The notes under the pieces: model-generated
What the model saw: the letters and a program-made list of their open reading frames with translations, nothing else
Told to the model about the DNA's origin: nothing
The model's database searches: none
Made by a program: the position numbers and the translations under genes
Virus record (IMG/VR): IMGVR_UViG_3300035137_000026
Span: 124,001 to 188,000 of that record
Length of the DNA: 64,000 nt
From: a virus
Reading direction: 5' to 3' (one strand)
Shown: in pieces, positions 30,960 to 40,019 of the stretch
Numbering within the stretch: the stretch's first letter is position 1
Layout of the letters: every line of letters starts with the position of its first letter

Positions 30960-33707
30960 TCAGATGGCCCCTAGTGCCTCGCTATATATCTCAAGGTTGG
31001 CGAAAACCCCGCCTAGTTGGTCATTGCCAGACAAGAATTGACATATGTCAATTCGGTCTAGATCATCTGGTATAACAGCAGATGTGTCTTGCGCCTTGTC
31101 TGCGTCAACCATTAGTCGGACATCATCAGGTTTCCAATGTATGTATCCACGGTGTTGATTGCCGTCACAGATATTGCCATCTACCGGTAACTGCACTGAG
31201 TATGCCCCGCCAACCCGTATGTAAGTTGACAGCCTGTTACTAGCTGAAAGGTTCATGAATGTCCATATCGCATCATTGCTTGATCCACCATCGCTAAACA
31301 CAAGAAATTGCCGATAAACACTTGGGGTAAAGTCTGGCAGCATAAAGTCAAATCCACAAGTATTTCTACCTCCGCTTCCGACTCCACCAAGATTTCCATC
31401 ATCGCTCTTAAATCTTAGTTGATCCTTAGATCTCGTCTCAGCTGAAGCTCCGGTAATTATTGGTGATGTAGCATAATCATAGTTCTCACATTGTGCGTAC
31501 CAAATATAAATATCTTCTGTTACACCATCCCCTGCAAATGTGACGTCGTTATCATTTTCTGCGACAAACACACTCCAATAATGTGAAGCAGCAGTACCAG
31601 TAATTTTTAGTACCACCAAAACAAAACCATCACCCAAGTCCTCGATGTATGGCAGAGCACCATTGCCGTTTGTTCCTATAGCAACATTAGCCAAGTCGAA
31701 GTGTGCATATGCTCCTGTTATGGAGTCAACTACCTTAATCCACTCCTTGTCACCTGCTTTAAAGACTGCGCTGAATGTCCAATCGTCAGCTGTAAGCGTT
31801 ATATTTGTCCGAACGCTATGAGTATCGTTATCTACACTACAGACAACTGCATCCATTTGAATTCCTGGGCCGGGTCCATCAATGGAATCAGAGTTGATAG
31901 TACATCGTGTTTTGGTCCATACGGCATTATTAAAGTCATCGCAATACGTAAATAGATTCTGTGACTGAGGTTCTGATAGTCCTCCCTTGATGATTCTCTT
32001 CTGTGTCGGGCGGGCCACACACCGCAACGCTTCTTCTCCAGCTAGATAATATCGTCGTGGTGGAACCTTCTCTAAGGTAATCTTATCAAATTCTACGTAT
32101 CCGTCAGTACTTGCAAGTGCATATAGGAAAGGACCTCGTACAGCAGAAGCGGTATATGATACATCAAAGTACTGCCAGTCTGTGCTGGTGGTAAGATTGA
32201 AGCTAGCACTCCCAATGTTAGATACCCGAGGAGTGGTCACTCCATCGCTTCTACCGAATCCTGTTATTCTGTATCTCTCACCTGGCTCACATTGATGTAG
32301 TTGCCGTGCAAATGGGTTGGTTGTCCCATCATATGCAATTCTAAGGCACCTAGAACCATCTACTGGATCACTTTGCTTAGTGAGTACTGCATCATTCTGA
32401 GCATCCCATCTAGCAACACCGGGAAGCTCCATATCTCCATCCTCTAGATATATACGCTTTATTACGATGTTATCAAACTCTGAGTATCCAGAAGCACCCC
32501 AGTTATAAAGTCTTATATCGCCTGCGCTTGTTACGAATACCTCGTCTAACTCTTGCCACTCGTTGCTGATTGTGCCAGTCCAAATTGAGGTACCACCCCA
32601 GAGGATTCTAGGGTACCCGGAGCTGCCGTCGCCACGGGCTCTACCAGTGATACGGTATGTCTTGTTTGGTGTGAGAACCTGTTGATAGGCATACGCATTC
32701 ATTGTACCATCATAGGCTACACGTAGTACCTGTCTTACTCCATATGACTCCTTAGTCAAAATAGCATCATTCCAAGGAGTCCAGTCGGAAGTTGACTCTC
32801 TTTCCATGTCACCGTCATTAACTACATTTCCGTCCGGCTCTGCTTTGTCTACATATGCAGGATAGTTTCTGGTCTTTAGGATTGGTGCAGCAGTGCCTTT
32901 GGCTAGCTGGGGCCACTGACCCCAAAACTTTGCTGATAGTTTTGCCGCTAGATCATCTTGTACATGTGTATCAAGCCAATCTTGGCCAATCCAGGTAGCG
33001 GCATAGAGTATATCTCCATCAAATGGTTGATTAGCTACTCTTGAACCAAAGTGGAATTCATTAGCGCCATTCAGAGTGGAGTGATATGATGATACATCAA
33101 CTGCCGAACCGCTAGGTAAGCCGTTAACATATATCTGAGCATATCCATTTCTATCTACAAATACCCATGCATCGTAATACCTACCTGTAATTAGGGTGTC
33201 TGAATATATGCCTATATAGCCACTTGAGTCATGTAAGACAACACGCAGTCTATGTGATGATGTGAATGTCCATTCCCAACCAACATTGCCAGTTCTAGTT
33301 GCTAAGATAGATCGATGTGCGGAATCATCAGTACAATTGAAAATTATTCCTGATACTATATCCTCGGTCGATACCTGACCAAATGTTGCATTCCCAGCCT
33401 TATAAAAATCGCTTCCTGCTCCGGAGAAGCGTACAGAACGGTCCATTGGCCCAAGTGCTATAGATCCTTGCCGATACTCTGGCTGCGTGCCACCAGTTTG
33501 TCTAGTAAGAATTTCCCCATATTTCCAAGGAGCAAGATCAGTACTATTGGCATCTATTCCTCTATACCTGTATAGAGGAGATTTGGTTTGTCCATTGATA
33601 GTTAGAAACTCAGACAGTCGGGCTATGCCATTGATGGGCATGTCTGGCTTATCTTTGTACAGCTCAAATGTCTTGAAGGCTGATGGTCTGGAACTACGTA
33701 TGATCAT
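30960..33707 (-). CDS. Modular adhesin/tail protein with LamG-like and repeated carbohydrate-binding-like domains
   Basis: 915 residues. About 90-270 is a concanavalin/LamG-like fold (SVRFSGAGSDFYKAG, DGDILYAATWIG). Two tandem repeats follow at about 300-420 and 425-545: each starts with DGDME, continues with LTK then RVAYDGT/RIAYDGT, N-x-FAR or NAYAYQ, and YRITGRARGDG/YRITGFGRSDG, as in CBM4/9-type carbohydrate-binding modules. A third similar sandwich (~570-740) and a second LamG-like part (~745-915) end the protein. It is a likely receptor-binding or tail protein. Unusually, it is transcribed with replication genes and sits between the two halves of the split dnaE. It follows the preceding gene by one base with no clear ribosome site, so it is probably coupled. 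Confidence 0.65.
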   Translation of the reverse strand: MIIRSSRPSAFKTFELYKDKPDMPINGIARLSEFLTINGQTKSPLYRYRGIDANSTDLAPWKYGEILTRQTGGTQPEYRQGSIALGPMDRSVRFSGAGSDFYKAGNATFGQVSTEDIVSGIIFNCTDDSAHRSILATRTGNVGWEWTFTSSHRLRVVLHDSSGYIGIYSDTLITGRYYDAWVFVDRNGYAQIYVNGLPSGSAVDVSSYHSTLNGANEFHFGSRVANQPFDGDILYAATWIGQDWLDTHVQDDLAAKLSAKFWGQWPQLAKGTAAPILKTRNYPAYVDKAEPDGNVVNDGDMERESTSDWTPWNDAILTKESYGVRQVLRVAYDGTMNAYAYQQVLTPNKTYRITGRARGDGSSGYPRILWGGTSIWTGTISNEWQELDEVFVTSAGDIRLYNWGASGYSEFDNIVIKRIYLEDGDMELPGVARWDAQNDAVLTKQSDPVDGSRCLRIAYDGTTNPFARQLHQCEPGERYRITGFGRSDGVTTPRVSNIGSASFNLTTSTDWQYFDVSYTASAVRGPFLYALASTDGYVEFDKITLEKVPPRRYYLAGEEALRCVARPTQKRIIKGGLSEPQSQNLFTYCDDFNNAVWTKTRCTINSDSIDGPGPGIQMDAVVCSVDNDTHSVRTNITLTADDWTFSAVFKAGDKEWIKVVDSITGAYAHFDLANVAIGTNGNGALPYIEDLGDGFVLVVLKITGTAASHYWSVFVAENDNDVTFAGDGVTEDIYIWYAQCENYDYATSPIITGASAETRSKDQLRFKSDDGNLGGVGSGGRNTCGFDFMLPDFTPSVYRQFLVFSDGGSSNDAIWTFMNLSASNRLSTYIRVGGAYSVQLPVDGNICDGNQHRGYIHWKPDDVRLMVDADKAQDTSAVIPDDLDRIDICQFLSGNDQLGGVFANLEIYSEALGAI

Positions 33708-33708
33708 T

Positions 33709-34392
33709 TTATTCTAGAACGAAAGTGCAGCTAACAGAGAGATCTTCGGCATCATTATTTGTTCCGTTAGCATCTGTTGTGATTTCTATGTCGTCATCGA
33801 TGGAGACTGCATAATCTGTATCTATATCTACTGTGGTATGCACCCAAGATGTAGAAACGTCTCGTCCTTCGTTAGAATTGGTAGTACAAACTTGAGTTCC
33901 ACCAATAGAGACGTTAACTCTTGGTTGACTGGCTCCGGTATCTGCTGAAACTACACGATGAGATATTCTGGCTAGATATGCATTTCCTAGTCTCCACTGT
34001 ATATATGTTGCTAAGTCATTTAGGACAAGATCTGTATCGGCGGCATCGGCAAATAGGCCAGGTATATTTATATCTAGCTGCTGAACACGAGAAGTAGGAC
34101 CAAACTGGATCTCGTCATCACTGACACCCAATGGATATCCAGCTATTGTTACAGTACCACTAGAATAGTCAGTAATTATTCCGTAATACCAAGTACCGCC
34201 AGATTGGCGATAACGTATTGGACGACCGACCTTAAACTTCAGCTGATTATCTGAGTCGTCTGTGACAGTGAAGCTTGATCCGGATACTCGAGTGAACGAG
34301 TTGCCACCGAACCATGCTTCTGATATAGAGAAATCACTAACAATTTCATGATAATCCAGCTCTTTAGAAAATGGATTATACTTATAGGGCAT
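33709..34392 (-). CDS. Small tail-like structural protein
   Basis: 227 residues, strong GGAGGTGG before ATG. The N-terminus MPYKYNPFSKELDYHE matches the start pattern often seen in phage tail/fibre proteins (P-x-K-x-N-P-F-x-x-x-L-D). The rest is beta-rich, Asp/Ser/Thr-rich (SSGTVTIAGYPLG, VNVSIGGTQVC), with no catalytic motif. It is one base from the modular adhesin gene and probably works with it. Like that gene it is placed inside the split dnaE region. Confidence 0.55.
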   Translation of the reverse strand: MPYKYNPFSKELDYHEIVSDFSISEAWFGGNSFTRVSGSSFTVTDDSDNQLKFKVGRPIRYRQSGGTWYYGIITDYSSGTVTIAGYPLGVSDDEIQFGPTSRVQQLDINIPGLFADAADTDLVLNDLATYIQWRLGNAYLARISHRVVSADTGASQPRVNVSIGGTQVCTTNSNEGRDVSTSWVHTTVDIDTDYAVSIDDDIEITTDANGTNNDAEDLSVSCTFVLE

Positions 34393-34414
34393 TCACCGCC
34401 ACCTCCACAGTTAA

Positions 34415-34726
34415 TTATAGTATTTCTGCCAGTTCATGTATAGTATACAGGCTATGATTCTCTTTGTATATGGTGTCAATATCTAGCATTGTGCCATCAA
34501 TTGTAAGGAACTTATGATCCTTGGTGGCTTGAATAACAGTCCCGTCCTCGAGGGTGTATTCAAAGGTTTCCTGCTCGCCATTATCGTGCCACTGGCTGAT
34601 GGGTTGTATGGTAATAAGGCCGTTGCTGATTGAGTAGACATTACATTCCAGTTTATTACCTACAATATCCCCAATTCTCATGGGCCCAAACTCTACTGTG
34701 AGCACCTCAGTTTCGTATGTCAGACA
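34415..34726 (-). mobile_element. Split DnaE intein, N-terminal half (103 aa)
   Basis: Residues 848-950 of the middle DnaE piece. It begins CLTYETEVLTVEFG, has ISQWHDNGEQETFEY and block B ATKDHKF, and stops after EIL. The pattern follows cyanobacterial DnaE N-halves (about 102-123 residues) closely. The extein before it ends AGFAKY, the usual DnaE split point. Partner: 30835-30939. Confidence 0.92.
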
Positions 34727-37267
34727 ATATTTGGCGAAACCGGCAATATCGTCAAATAGCTTAGTAGCAATGCTCTCAGAGATACCATTTGTTATGCATC
34801 CGTTGACGAATTTCTCCCGCTCGGGCTCCATCTTCTCCCGGATCTTCTTGCCAATGATCTGCCTCATATTGTCGGCTTCGGGTAATGTATATCCAGCCAA
34901 ATCTGTACAGATCTTCATAATTTGCTCCTGGAAGCAATTATGGGAGACCACTCCATCAGCTATAAAGTACGGAAAGCTCTGGTCCTGCATCTGGATATCA
35001 TAACATTCTGCCAGTTTGGGTTCTGCTGTAAGGACGTCGAGGTCTTGTGCCTTGTATTCTACATATACTGGAAACGTATCTTGCAGGTATGAAATTCTGT
35101 ATGCTTCTTTATATACTGACAAGAAGCCTGGTATCCTCCAGACGTAGGAGTTGTTTCCCTGTGGTCTATACATCCCACTGCCATGAAGGCTACGTTGTAA
35201 CTGTTTCTTGTGAGATGGAGACTTATAGAATAGTTGCGAGCTTTTAATTAGCTGTCTTAATAGCTTTCTAGCTATAGGTGGATAATAACTATTTCCTATC
35301 CTGCACTTGTAATACTTACCGGGTAGCTTAGGAGCAATGAGGCTACAAAATGCATATCTGTCTACAATATATATGTAATTATCGGAGATACGATATGCTA
35401 TCTTCAGCGAACGCAATAAATCTCCAATGTCTAACAATAGCTTGTGAGAAACAGACCGATAGTAAATTAAGTTCTTTCCGTAGTGGCCGTCTGCGTCCCA
35501 TATTCCACGAAGTAGCTCTACCCTTGATCTTTCATTGAAGTCTCGGAACTGTGTGGGAAGTGTTTTGGTATGTGATTTACTTATCCATTGACCGACTCCA
35601 TACTGTTTATCTAGAAAATTAGTTGGTGGAGATTTTCTAGGAGCAGTATTAAATTTCGAATAAGCATACCATGCTCTTGTGTTTTGATAATATTTGGGCT
35701 CGCCGCCAAAAACTCTTGATATCTCTTCAGAAATCCATTTAGCCTGTTCCTCTGTGCTACATGTAATGGTTTTAGTCCCTGGCTTCATTTCTCCGTTTCC
35801 GATGAGAAGCCCCAATATGTAAGCCTTATCTGAAATGTCGATCAGGTTACTATTAGTTGCCCACTGACTGTATAATACAGATCCACATCGGTCGATTTGC
35901 CCAGATAATTGAGTAGATAAATTGCACTTTAGGTCTTTTGTAGCACAGTCACCATCTGTTGTAAGCCAAACGTGATCATCTGATGATTGAATTTCTTGCT
36001 TGGTAGACAAGCCTATCCGTAGTGTTCTCTTTTGGCTTTTGTATACCTTATCTACTTTTCCTGTCCATATTTTGTGCCCGTCAGTGGTTAGAATACTACT
36101 GCCCGGTTGGATTTCTTCTATCTTTTGAGTTCCGTCCTCAGTGCTAATAGTAGTCCCTGCCGGTAGGCACATTACACCATAAGTTGATTTAAGGATGGGC
36201 TCCAGTTTTCTGTCTGGGTATTTAACCTCGGCCCCATTACGACCTGCAACATACTGGTTTGTGAGTCCTGTATTGAGTGGACCTGGCCTAAAGAGTGCTG
36301 TGATGGTCGACAGGTCGTCAATCGACTCTGGGTGGATCTTGATGCATAGATCTCTAAAGCCCGATGAAGTCTCAAACTGAAATATTCCATCCAGCTTTCC
36401 CTGTTGAAATGCATTTGTAAACACCTCCTGATCGTGCTCGTTAATTGCATTAATATCTATGTCAATACCTTGATGCTTCTTAATCAGCCTAATAGCTTCC
36501 TGAATCACGGTCAGGTTCTTTAACCCAAGGAAGTCGTACTTAACCAGCCCAATATCTTCGACATCATTCATGTCGAATTGTGATGTTATCTCTCCACCCT
36601 TACCACGGAATAGTGGGATATGGGCTTGGATTTCACTATCGGAGATCACGACACCAGCAGCATGAACGCCCGCCTGTTTATTGAGGTTCTCAGCTTTCTG
36701 TGCAAATTCAACTACTTGTGGCCATTGGGTATTAAGAATATCTGGCTCAGCCTCGATAACTCGTTCGAAAGAGAGTGCCTTGCCTGCGTCATCTGGCGGT
36801 ATCATGTTGGCAAGTTTATCTCCGACACTTCGATCAAATCCAAGTACTCTAGCAAAATCCCTGAGGCTTCCACGTGGCTTGAACACAGCATAAGTCCCAA
36901 TCTGTGCAACTTTGTCAGCCCCATACTTCCCTCGGACATACTCAATCACCTCACCTCGACGTTCCTTGCAGAAATCAATGTCTAAGTCAGGGCTTGCCAT
37001 TCTTGTATAAAATACAGGAGCAGTTGGCTTGCAGTCTGTTGCTTTGATCACATAGGCTACGGCAGAGTTACAAGCATTCGTTACTTGAACTTCACTTTCT
37101 TGTAAGTATAGCAGATAATCTATCGTATTATCTTTGCCATGTTCTTTGTGAAATAATAGCCAATCTAGTTCGTCGTTGAACCACTGGATGACCGCCTCTT
37201 GTCTATCAATATCGACTTTGTCCAGTATCCGTTGTCTATAAATTTCTGTCGCTTCCGAATAAGGCAT
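34415..37267 (-). CDS. dnaE: DNA polymerase III alpha, palm/fingers piece, with LAGLIDADG intein and split-intein N-half
   Basis: 950 residues. DnaE sequence begins about residue 90 (MASPDLDIDFC), which carries the palm aspartates (D94, D96, D98). The third catalytic Asp is D245 in VKYDFLGL. A 411-residue intein (367-777) is inserted after KSTYGVM; without it the normal motif GVMCFQEQIMKI is restored. Extein 778-847 ends at FAKY and is followed by the split-intein N-half. The first ~89 residues do not look like DnaE and overlap an endonuclease gene, although AGGATACAAT before the ATG supports translation from here. Either they form an added tail after the gene was split, or this region is part of an intron and the true coding starts near residue 90. 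Confidence 0.9.
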   Translation of the reverse strand: MPYSEATEIYRQRILDKVDIDRQEAVIQWFNDELDWLLFHKEHGKDNTIDYLLYLQESEVQVTNACNSAVAYVIKATDCKPTAPVFYTRMASPDLDIDFCKERRGEVIEYVRGKYGADKVAQIGTYAVFKPRGSLRDFARVLGFDRSVGDKLANMIPPDDAGKALSFERVIEAEPDILNTQWPQVVEFAQKAENLNKQAGVHAAGVVISDSEIQAHIPLFRGKGGEITSQFDMNDVEDIGLVKYDFLGLKNLTVIQEAIRLIKKHQGIDIDINAINEHDQEVFTNAFQQGKLDGIFQFETSSGFRDLCIKIHPESIDDLSTITALFRPGPLNTGLTNQYVAGRNGAEVKYPDRKLEPILKSTYGVMCLPAGTTISTEDGTQKIEEIQPGSSILTTDGHKIWTGKVDKVYKSQKRTLRIGLSTKQEIQSSDDHVWLTTDGDCATKDLKCNLSTQLSGQIDRCGSVLYSQWATNSNLIDISDKAYILGLLIGNGEMKPGTKTITCSTEEQAKWISEEISRVFGGEPKYYQNTRAWYAYSKFNTAPRKSPPTNFLDKQYGVGQWISKSHTKTLPTQFRDFNERSRVELLRGIWDADGHYGKNLIYYRSVSHKLLLDIGDLLRSLKIAYRISDNYIYIVDRYAFCSLIAPKLPGKYYKCRIGNSYYPPIARKLLRQLIKSSQLFYKSPSHKKQLQRSLHGSGMYRPQGNNSYVWRIPGFLSVYKEAYRISYLQDTFPVYVEYKAQDLDVLTAEPKLAECYDIQMQDQSFPYFIADGVVSHNCFQEQIMKICTDLAGYTLPEADNMRQIIGKKIREKMEPEREKFVNGCITNGISESIATKLFDDIAGFAKYCLTYETEVLTVEFGPMRIGDIVGNKLECNVYSISNGLITIQPISQWHDNGEQETFEYTLEDGTVIQATKDHKFLTIDGTMLDIDTIYKENHSLYTIHELAEIL
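34937..36169 (-). mobile_element. DnaE LAGLIDADG intein (411 aa)
   Basis: Residues 367-777 of the palm piece. Starts CLPAGTTISTEDG, block B SSDDHVWL, endonuclease motifs AYILGLLIGNGEM and LLRGIWDADGHY, ends FIADGVVSHN before Cys. Has the canonical His-Asn-Cys C-terminal triad. Boundaries are set by restoring YGVM-CFQEQIMK. Confidence 0.92.
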
Positions 37268-37953
37268 ATTGTATCCTGTTGATAGATATATTTTACAAAT
37301 GAATATACTCCTGCCTTGTTGTATATCCTAATTTGCCATGTGTTGGTTCTCTTATCGTTATACCATCTTGGTCCAAATTTACTGAGAGAAATATATAAAT
37401 GCTCAAAGAACGGATTGCGGCATCCAGTAAAAGATAAATGTAAATAATTGTGCTCCTTTACTTTGTTAACAAAGACACAACCATCTCCATCAAAAATGCC
37501 CCGGATAAAGTCCGGTGTGTATTCTCCTAGGTTTACCGTGGGCCAAGATAAGACATTGCTCTTGGTGGATATTAGACCAAACAATTCTAGCTGACTTACT
37601 ATTTGGGGGTCTCTGGTCTTTATGCTATATGTTCTAGCTCCGGCTTGTGGCTGGTAGGTATACAGCTTTTTGTTTGGGGTCAGTATTTGGTGTACTTCTT
37701 GTGCTAGCTGTAGGTCTTTGGTAGTAATGTCTAATATGGGGCTACCTTTACCATGATATAGGTTTCCGTCAGCCCAAACTAATCCTAAGATATATGCAGA
37801 TATACTGTTGATATCCTCAAAAATATTATTATCAGGATTCAGTCTACTAAACCCTGAACATGATCATGAGCAATATTTTTGTTTCGGTTTCTTTGGTTTG
37901 TAGAATAGGCGATTACAAGCCTGACATCTTTGCTCTTTGTGTGTTCCTGACAT
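37165..37953 (-). pseudogene. LAGLIDADG homing endonuclease interrupting dnaE, with in-frame TGA
   Basis: Reading from the ATG at 37953, the frame encodes an N-terminal Cys cluster (RCQACNRLF, KYCS), then a TGA codon at 37864-37866, then SCSGF and two LAGLIDADG-type motifs (AYILGLVWADGNL near residue 48, FIRGIFDGDGCV near 147) to a TAG at 37165. The stop sits inside the usual YCS-x-x-C zinc element, where Arg (CGA) is expected, so a single base change would restore it. It is either a nonsense-inactivated gene or begins after the TGA from a non-ATG codon. It lies exactly between the DnaE PHP piece and palm piece, so it marks the insertion that split the gene, as free-standing endonucleases do in some T4-like phage nrd and polymerase genes. 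Confidence 0.7.
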
Positions 37954-37965
37954 GCTCGAAGTATA

Positions 37966-39195
37966 TTATGGCTTGTAAAACTTGTCAAACTCTGCTTTTG
38001 GAAGTTCTTCGAAGTCAATAATTGGCCTTTGTGCTCGCCCCACCCCTAAAAATCTCTCAAAGTATAGCCCGTATTTGATGGGATCAACATTCGTGATACC
38101 CACACAATAGCAGACTAATGAGCCCGCACCCGACCCTCGGCCTGGGCCTACGGGAATTCCCTGTAATTTTGCCCAGTTGATAAAGTCTGCCACCACTAAG
38201 AAGTAGGTTGGGAATCCCATCTGGTCTATCATATCAAGCTCATAGGCTAACCTTTCTTGGTATTCTGTTGTGCCATCGCCGAATAATTCTGCAAATCCTT
38301 CTTTAGCAAGCTCACTAAGAACCTCGCTTGCTGTTTTGCCGTCTGGTAGTTCGAATATCGGCCAGATGGTTTGATCATACTTCCAGGTACAATTGCATTT
38401 GTCAGCAATTTCTTGAGTAATATTGAGGGCGTGGTGCTCCTTCTCCTCAAACATTTCTTCCATCTCTTCTCTAGACTTGAAGTACAGCTGGTCCGTGTCA
38501 AACTCGAGGTCTCCTGCTGCCAGCTTACAGATGGCATTATGTAGCTCCCAGTCAGCACTCTCCTGGTAGTGGGAGTCTTGGGTAGCTACTATGGGAACAT
38601 CGAACATGCCTGAGATCTCAAACAGGGTCTCCTTAAGCTCATCCTCCCAGTCGTAGCCATGGTTCTGTACTTCAATGTAGAAGTCATCACCAAACATGTC
38701 GACCATCTCTCGAATGTGCATCTTGGCCTCGGTTATACGCCCGTCCAGAAGGAACTGGCTTAGCCTACCAGCTGGACATCCAGACAACACAACAATACCC
38801 TCCTTGTGTGCCTCAAGTACCTCACTGTCAATTCTTGGCTTATAGTAGAAACCATCCATCCAGCCAATGGATGTCAGTCTGAATATGTTCCTAAGACCAG
38901 CCTCATTCTTGGCTAGCATGGTAAGATGGTAGGATGTCTTTCTGTGGTTGTCTAACTTATTCTTTGTAAACCTGGACTCGGGAGCTACATATGCTTCGAA
39001 TCCGTATATTGGCTTGACCTCTGCCTTCTCACACTCCTTCTTGAACTTAAGCATACCGCCACAGCGACCGTGGTCGGTGAGGGCTACGGCATTCATGCCT
39101 AGCTTGGCAGCTTTGGTGGCGATTTGCTTACAGCTCTGGGCTCCATCTTGGGGTGAGTAATCACTGTGAGTATGTAGGTGTATGAAATTCTTCAT
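37966..39195 (-). CDS. dnaE: DNA polymerase III alpha, N-terminal PHP piece
   Basis: 409 residues, AGAGGATAAG before ATG. The PHP domain is complete at the start: HLHTHSDYSPQDG (H6, H8, H10, D12), LTDHGRCGG, and the later GFEAYVAPES. The palm begins with GIPVGPGRGSGAGSLVCY and continues to YFERFL, after which conserved DnaE sequence stops at about residue 383 and a 26-residue non-DnaE tail (GVGRAQRPIIDFEELPKAEF) follows. In intact DnaE the next residues are the PD-x-DID palm motif, which here begins the next protein piece. Together the three pieces give about 1140 extein residues, normal for DnaE. Function in trans with the other pieces is presumed. Confidence 0.9.
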   Translation of the reverse strand: MKNFIHLHTHSDYSPQDGAQSCKQIATKAAKLGMNAVALTDHGRCGGMLKFKKECEKAEVKPIYGFEAYVAPESRFTKNKLDNHRKTSYHLTMLAKNEAGLRNIFRLTSIGWMDGFYYKPRIDSEVLEAHKEGIVVLSGCPAGRLSQFLLDGRITEAKMHIREMVDMFGDDFYIEVQNHGYDWEDELKETLFEISGMFDVPIVATQDSHYQESADWELHNAICKLAAGDLEFDTDQLYFKSREEMEEMFEEKEHHALNITQEIADKCNCTWKYDQTIWPIFELPDGKTASEVLSELAKEGFAELFGDGTTEYQERLAYELDMIDQMGFPTYFLVVADFINWAKLQGIPVGPGRGSGAGSLVCYCVGITNVDPIKYGLYFERFLGVGRAQRPIIDFEELPKAEFDKFYKP

Positions 39196-39196
39196 C

Positions 39197-39364
39197 TTAT
39201 CCTCTAGCTATGGAAACAACTTGTGCCACGTGCACAAATCCCATGCTACTGAGTATATCATAGAACTCGGTCTTTGCGAGCTGGAAGTCGTCTTCTGTTT
39301 TGTCTGTATAGACTATTAACTGAATGGAGAGATGGTAAGTGGAGTATATGAGCTTGCATACACA
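39197..39364 (-). pseudogene. Possible frameshifted small gene upstream of dnaE
   Basis: Open frame of about 55 codons ending TAA at 39197-39199, with coding-like residues (KLIYSTYHLSIQLIVYTDK, then FYDILSSMGFVHVAQVV) in a beta-alpha-beta-like order but no start codon in frame. An ATG one base out of frame (ATGCAAGCTC) would give M-KLIYSTYH if one base were removed. No ribosome site is obvious. Either a frameshifted gene or chance. Confidence 0.3.
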
Positions 39365-39374
39365 CTAGAAGTGC

Positions 39375-40019
39375 TTAGTCGCTAGAGTCCTGATGAGGTT
39401 CATTCAGCATCGCCTCTAACACTATTTTGCTCCACCCTTCGAGGTTTATCAATTTAGATGCTTCCTGTACAGTGAACCATTGACAATCAGCAATAGTGTC
39501 TTCACGAGGCTGTGGGTATTCTGTCTCGGCTTCCGGAATGTCCACTATCAATACATACCCAAGATGAACTCTGCCCACAGGGTCTGAGTCGTCATAGATT
39601 ATGCCAAACTCCTCGGTATTATTGATAGTCTGATTGTATGTGTCTCCCCACTCAAGCTCCTCAAGTAGCTCTCTGGTGACAGCTTTACTCAGAATCATGT
39701 TGATTCCAAGTGTTCGGTCATCATCCTGTGGGTTGATGTGTCCGCCAATGCCAATTGACCACTTGTTATGAAGTCGTACCTCGCCAGACTTCTTAGATCT
39801 TAGATAAGCGAGGATGGTATTTCCACGACGGATGACTACATATGGAATAATCTGCTTCTGGTCTTCATTTGTCTCAGCAGCTGCTCTTTCAGTGAAGTAG
39901 GCATGGTCTGCACAGCCATACTTCATATGATGAATGTCCTTGTCGTTGGTGGAAAATCTTGGTAGGCCGCTAAAGCCATCCATGTATTTGGCGTCAAATA
40001 CCCAAATGCTCTCTGTCAT
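39375..40019 (-). CDS. Nudix hydrolase
   Basis: 214 residues, start overlapping the upstream stop (ATGA). The Nudix box is present in slightly extended form: GGHINPQDD followed by AVTRELLEEL-EW, giving the R-E-x-x-E-E core. A beta strand before it (IAYLRSKKSG, NKWSIGIGG) fits the fold. Family members hydrolyse nucleoside diphosphates linked to another group. Here the long N-terminal extension (~50 residues with FDAKYMDGFSGLPRF) is similar to Nudix proteins annotated in other phages as phosphoesterases. Substrate unknown; nucleotide-pool cleaning or cofactor turnover is likely. Confidence 0.8.
   Translation of the reverse strand: MTESIWVFDAKYMDGFSGLPRFSTNDKDIHHMKYGCADHAYFTERAAAETNEDQKQIIPYVVIRRGNTILAYLRSKKSGEVRLHNKWSIGIGGHINPQDDDRTLGINMILSKAVTRELLEELEWGDTYNQTINNTEEFGIIYDDSDPVGRVHLGYVLIVDIPEAETEYPQPREDTIADCQWFTVQEASKLINLEGWSKIVLEAMLNEPHQDSSD

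Noticed and set aside
37165-37267. An intein joining the first two DnaE pieces
   Set aside because: There is no block A Cys start after FERFL and no His-Asn end before MASPD, so protein splicing at this junction is not supported.
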